From: Acidovorax sp.
GTDB taxonomy: Bacteria; Pseudomonadota; Gammaproteobacteria; Burkholderiales; Burkholderiaceae_C
Reading direction: 5' to 3'
Length of the DNA: 9,042 bases
NCBI GenBank assembly: GCA_030150585.1
Contig: JASLFM010000012.1
Span: 1 to 9,042, forward strand
A program made the translations under genes and the position numbers. Numbering within the stretch: the stretch's first letter is position 1; each line of letters opens with the position of its first letter. A model generated the notes under the pieces. That model made no database searches and was not told where the DNA came from. It saw only the letters and a program-made list of their open reading frames with translations. Shown piece after piece: positions 5,914 through 9,042 of this stretch.

Positions 5914-5919
5914 TATGGT
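5914..5919 (+). promoter_or_regulatory. Candidate -10 element of the adaptor-pump operon
   Basis: TATGGT matches the -10 consensus at four of six positions and is correctly placed for activation from the direct repeat just upstream. No good -35 is present. A start near 5926 would give a 5' leader of about 33 bases. Confidence 0.4.
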
Positions 5920-5929
5920 CCGCCTTGAC

Positions 5930-5945
5930 GTTCGCCGCAGCGAAC
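5930..5945 (+). other. Small stem-loop in the leader of the adaptor gene
   Basis: GTTCGC pairs perfectly with GCGAAC across the loop CGCA. It would lie close to the 5' end of the predicted transcript and just before the AAGG ribosome binding site (5948-5951). It may stabilize the mRNA 5' end or affect ribosome access. No T-run follows, so it is not a terminator. Confidence 0.4.
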
Positions 5946-5958
5946 CCAAGGCCCCACC

Positions 5959-7083
5959 ATGCAACTGCGCCACCGCATCCATACCCTCCTCCCTGCCCTC
6001 TTCCCAGCCTTCCTGGCGCTCGCGCCCTTCGCGCAGGCCGCCGAACCCGCCGCCCCCATACCCTGGACGCCCGCCCAGGCCCAGGCTGCCGGCGTGCGCA
6101 CGCAGCGCCTTGCCCCGGCCAACGCCAGCCCCGGCGCGGGCCTGGTGCTGCAGGGCACCGTGGAGCTGCCGCCCCAGGCGACCGAGCTGGTCAGCAGCCC
6201 GCTCGCGGGCGTGGTGCAGCAGGTGCTGGTCGCCCCCGGCCAGCGTGTGAAGGCCGGCGAGAGCGTGGCGCGGCTCGCCAGCCCCGAGCTGCTGGCCTGG
6301 CAGCGCGAGCTGCTGCAGGCCCAGTCGCAGGCGCGGCTGGCCGCCACGCGGCTCGCGCGCGACGAGCAACTGCACGCCGAGGGCATCATCCCGGGTCTGC
6401 GCCTGCAGGACAGCCGCGCGCAGAACGAGCAGGCCCAGTTGGCGGTGCAGGAGCGCCGCCAGGCGCTGCGCCTGGCGGGCGTGGACCCGGCCGGCCCCCT
6501 GCAGCCGCAGGTGACGCTGCGCGCGGCGGCCTCCGGCACCGTGCTCGAAGTCGCGGCCGTGCCGGGCCAGCGGCTCGACGCGGGCATGCCCGTGGCGAAA
6601 ATTGCACGCAGCGGGCGCCTTGTCATCGTGCTGCAGGCCACACCCGAGCAGGCACGCAGCCTGCGCGTGGGCGACCCGCTGGCGCTGGCGGGCTGCCAGG
6701 CCCCTGCGCGGCTCGCAGCCATCGTGCCGCAGGTGAGCGGCGCCAACCAGGCGGTGCAGGTGCGGGCCGACTTCACGGCGGCCGAGGACTGCCTGCGCGT
6801 GCAGCAGTACGTGCAGGCGACCGTGCAGCCCCGCGCCGCGGCCCCGGAAGCTGCGGGCGGCGTGAGCGTGCCGCCCCAGGCCGTGGTGCGGCAGGCCGGG
6901 CAGGCCTATGTGTTCGTGCGCAGTCCGCAGGGCTTCGTGCCCACGCCCGTGGAACTGGGCGACCTCGCGCAGGGCCTGCTGCCCGTTCGCCGGGGCCTGC
7001 AAGCTGGCGACGAGGTCGCCGTGGCCGGCATTGCCGCGCTCAAGGGCACCTGGCTGGGCCTGGGCCAGGAAGAGGGCAAGTGA
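5959..7083 (+). CDS. RND efflux periplasmic adaptor subunit (HlyD/CzcB/CusB family)
   Basis: The 374-residue protein links the inner-membrane pump to an outer-membrane channel. A signal peptide is visible, with predicted cleavage after A27 (AQA-AE); there is no lipobox. After it come a beta-barrel/lipoyl half (about 79-113, VSSPLAGVVQQVLVAPGQRV), a Gln/Arg-rich coiled-coil hairpin (about 110-165), the second lipoyl half (about 180-215, ASGTVLEVAAVPGQRLDAG) and a beta-barrel and membrane-proximal domain to the end (VPPQAVV, TPVELG, GLQAGDEVAVAG). The length fits the family. Odd point: the mature N-terminus has no Met cluster (as in CusB) and no His-rich segment (as in CzcB), so there is no obvious metal site. 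C246 and C278 are the only cysteines and could form a disulfide. The ATG has AAGG seven bases upstream. The stop overlaps the pump start by one base. No outer-membrane factor is in view. Confidence 0.9.
   Translation: MQLRHRIHTLLPALFPAFLALAPFAQAAEPAAPIPWTPAQAQAAGVRTQRLAPANASPGAGLVLQGTVELPPQATELVSSPLAGVVQQVLVAPGQRVKAGESVARLASPELLAWQRELLQAQSQARLAATRLARDEQLHAEGIIPGLRLQDSRAQNEQAQLAVQERRQALRLAGVDPAGPLQPQVTLRAAASGTVLEVAAVPGQRLDAGMPVAKIARSGRLVIVLQATPEQARSLRVGDPLALAGCQAPARLAAIVPQVSGANQAVQVRADFTAAEDCLRVQQYVQATVQPRAAAPEAAGGVSVPPQAVVRQAGQAYVFVRSPQGFVPTPVELGDLAQGLLPVRRGLQAGDEVAVAGIAALKGTWLGLGQEEGK
7067..7076 (+). promoter_or_regulatory. Ribosome binding site of the RND pump gene inside the adaptor gene
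   Basis: AGGAAGAGGG lies at the end of the adaptor coding sequence, 6 bases before the pump ATG at 7083. It supports both the start and translational coupling (TGATG overlap). Confidence 0.65.
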
Positions 7084-9042
7084 TGCTGCACCGGCTGATC
7101 GCTTTCGCGCTCTCGCAGCGGCTGCTCGTGGCCGTGCTGTCGCTGGGCCTGGTGGGCGCGGGGTTGTTCGCGCTGCGCGACCTGCCCATCGACGCCTTCC
7201 CCGACGTCTCGACCACCCAGGTCAAGATCATCCTCAAGGCCCCGGGCATGACGCCCGCAGAGGTCGAGGCACGCATCGTCGCGCCCATCGAGCAGGAGCT
7301 GCTCGGCATTCCGCAGCAGGCCATGCTGCGCTCGCAGGCCAAGTACGCCATCGCCGACATCACGCTCGACTTCGCCGACGGCACCGACATTTACTGGGCG
7401 CGCCAGCAGGTCAGCGAGCGCCTGGCCGGCGTGATGGGCGAGCTGCCGCAGGGCATCAGCGGTGGCCTGGCACCCATCACCACGCCGCTGGGCGAGATGT
7501 TCATGTTCACCGTGGAGGGCGATGTGAGCCTGGCCGAAAAGCGCCGGCTGCTCGACTTCGTTATCCGTCCGCGCCTGCGCGGCATCCCCGGCGCGGCCGA
7601 CGTGAACACGCTGGGTGGCCTGGTCCAGACCTTCGAGGTCGTTCCCGACGTGGCCGCCCTCGCGGCGCGCCGCGTGTCGCTGCAGCAGTTGCAGGAGGCG
7701 CTGGCCGCGAACAACCGCAACGACGGTGCGGGGCGGCTGGCCAGCGGCGAGGAGTCGCTGCTGGTGCGCAGCGACGGCAGCATCGCGGGCCTGGACGACG
7801 TGCGTGCCATTGCCGTGCACCAGCAAGGCGGCCAGGCCGTCCGCGTGGGCGATGTGGCCGAAGTGCGCCTGGGCGCGCTCACGCGCTACGGCAGCGTGAG
7901 CCAGGACGGCAAGGGCGAGGCCGTCGAGGGCCTGGTGCTGGGCCTGCGCGGGGCCAACGCGCGCCAGCTGGTGCGCGACGTGCGCGAGAAGCTGGCCGAG
8001 ATCGAGGCCACCCTGCCCCAGGGCGTGAAGATCGTGCCGTTCTACGACCGCGGCAGCCTCGTGGAGCGCGCCGTGGGCACCGTCGTCAAGGCGCTGGCCG
8101 AGGCCATCGTGCTGGTGCTGGTGCTGTTGCTGCTGTTCCTGGGCAACCTGCGCGCGGCCCTGGTCGTGGCGCTGATCCTGCCGCTGTCGGCGCTGGCCAC
8201 CTTCGTGCTCATGCGGCAGTGGGGGCTGTCGGCCAACCTCATGTCGCTGGGCGGCCTGGCGATCGCCATCGGCATGCTGGTGGATGCGGCCGTGGTGGTG
8301 GTCGAGAACATCGAGGCGCGCCCCGTTCCGCCCGGCACGCCGCGCCTGCATGCGCTGTACCGGGCCACGCAGGAGGTCGCCACGCCCGTGGGCGCGGGCG
8401 TGGCCATCATCATGATCGTGTTCCTGCCGCTGCTCACGCTGCAGGGGCTCGAAGGCAAGCTGTTCGGCCCCGTGGCGCTCACCATCGTGTTCGCGCTCGG
8501 CGCCTCGCTGCTGCTGTCGCTCACGGTGATTCCGGTGCTGGCCTCGCTGGCGCTGCGCCCGGGCCAGCATGCCACGCCCTGGCTGGTGCGCAAGCTGGAA
8601 GCTGCCTATGCGCCGCTGCTGGAGCGCGCGCTGCGCCACCCGCGCGCGGTGGGCGGCGCGGCGCTGCTGGCGCTGGCTGGCGCGCTCGCGCTGTTCCCGT
8701 TCATCGGCAAGTCGTTCATGCCGTCGCTGGACGAGGGCGACATCGTCATGCAGGTCGAAAAGCTGCCCTCCATCCGCCTGGAGCAATCCAGCGCCACCGA
8801 CCAGGCGTTGCAGCGGCGCATCCTGCAGCAGGTGCCCGAGGTGGAACGCATCGTCGCCCGCGTGGGGGCCGATGAACTGGGGCTCGACCCCATGGGCCCG
8901 AACGACACCGACAGCTTTCTCGTGCTGAAGCCGCGCAAGGAGTGGCGCTTGGCGACGAAGGAAGCGCTGATCGACGCCATCCGCGCGGCCGCCGAGGGCA
9001 TTCCGGGCGTGAACCTGAGCTTCACCCAGCCCATCGAGATGC
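7083..9042 (+). CDS. CusA/CzcA-type (HME family) RND efflux permease, 5' part (3' end outside window)
   Basis: The frame is open from ATG 7083 to the window end: 653 of the roughly 1,030 residues usual for the family. This is the proton-driven inner-membrane pump that exports substrates, typically metal ions, through a three-part complex. TM1 is at about 13-32 and ends with LRDLPIDAFPDVS, a hallmark of CzcA/CusA pumps. The first periplasmic region (33-335) has the porter folds. TM2 to TM6 lie at about 340-355, 360-378, 388-408, 436-454 and 463-490, and TM7 at 522-539. TM4 reads AIAIGMLVDAAVVVVEN, with D401 and E408 as the expected proton-relay acids; it is closer to the CusA form (AIAIGAMVDAA) than to the CzcA DFG form. 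The second periplasmic part (FMPSLDEGD from 545, DPMGPN 602-607) looks more like CzcA. The substrate is therefore undecided. It follows the adaptor with a one-base overlap. Confidence 0.93.
   Translation, partial: MLHRLIAFALSQRLLVAVLSLGLVGAGLFALRDLPIDAFPDVSTTQVKIILKAPGMTPAEVEARIVAPIEQELLGIPQQAMLRSQAKYAIADITLDFADGTDIYWARQQVSERLAGVMGELPQGISGGLAPITTPLGEMFMFTVEGDVSLAEKRRLLDFVIRPRLRGIPGAADVNTLGGLVQTFEVVPDVAALAARRVSLQQLQEALAANNRNDGAGRLASGEESLLVRSDGSIAGLDDVRAIAVHQQGGQAVRVGDVAEVRLGALTRYGSVSQDGKGEAVEGLVLGLRGANARQLVRDVREKLAEIEATLPQGVKIVPFYDRGSLVERAVGTVVKALAEAIVLVLVLLLLFLGNLRAALVVALILPLSALATFVLMRQWGLSANLMSLGGLAIAIGMLVDAAVVVVENIEARPVPPGTPRLHALYRATQEVATPVGAGVAIIMIVFLPLLTLQGLEGKLFGPVALTIVFALGASLLLSLTVIPVLASLALRPGQHATPWLVRKLEAAYAPLLERALRHPRAVGGAALLALAGALALFPFIGKSFMPSLDEGDIVMQVEKLPSIRLEQSSATDQALQRRILQQVPEVERIVARVGADELGLDPMGPNDTDSFLVLKPRKEWRLATKEALIDAIRAAAEGIPGVNLSFTQPIEM

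Noticed and set aside
5871..5958. Metal-sensing riboswitch in the leader of the adaptor gene
   Set aside because: The 88-bp gap has only a 6-bp stem-loop and operator/promoter-like elements, too little for a known riboswitch.
5959..7083. Type I secretion (HlyD proper) adaptor
   Set aside because: It is directly coupled to an RND permease, not an ABC exporter, and has a cleavable signal peptide rather than an N-terminal anchor.
6906..8786. Long - strand open frame opposite the RND pump gene
   Set aside because: It is rich in His, Gln, Arg and Ala without any domain, and is the mirror of a conserved pump gene.
1..9042. CRISPR arrays, tRNA/rRNA genes, insertion sequences, phage or toxin-antitoxin genes
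   Set aside because: No periodic repeats with spacers, cloverleaf sequences, transposase-like proteins or terminal inverted repeats were seen.

Overview
The window is about 70% G+C, tightly packed and free of mobile elements. Protein style (AmiC/Amidase_3, MutL with a DMHA nuclease motif, QseB/QseC-like regulators) and gene packing suggest a beta-proteobacterium of the Burkholderiales, probably Comamonadaceae (Acidovorax / Alicycliphilus / Diaphorobacter type). This placement rests on reading the proteins; no search was run.

Left part (1-1741), envelope genes: the 3' end of an N-acetylmuramoyl-L-alanine amidase (amiC), a small cupin protein, and a small glycine-zipper lipoprotein on the + strand. 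A DedA-family membrane protein converges on them from the - strand. A perfect 17-bp stem-loop separates the lipoprotein and dedA stops.

Middle part (1742-3719): an 85-bp divergent region carries apparent -10 elements for dedA (-) and mutL (+). mutL starts at a GTG with no properly spaced Shine-Dalgarno and a -10 just upstream, so it looks leaderless. The protein carries the complete C-terminal endonuclease motif set, unlike E. coli MutL.

Right part (3754-9042), a regulated efflux module: an OmpR/PhoB-family response regulator and a QseC-like histidine kinase overlap by ATGA. After 88 bp come an RND periplasmic adaptor and a CusA/CzcA-type (HME family) RND pump, which overlap by one base; the pump runs off the window. 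The intergenic regions before the regulator and before the adaptor each hold a TTCA direct repeat with an 11-bp period, ending 57-59 bp upstream of the start codon. This is the spacing of PmrA/QseB-type operators and suggests that one regulator controls both itself and the pump. No outer-membrane factor gene is inside the window, and the adaptor lacks the usual Met- or His-rich metal site, so the pump's substrate is open.

No RNA gene, CRISPR array, insertion sequence or phage gene was seen. Nothing here is a clearly new system; the most informative signal is the paired operator in the efflux module.
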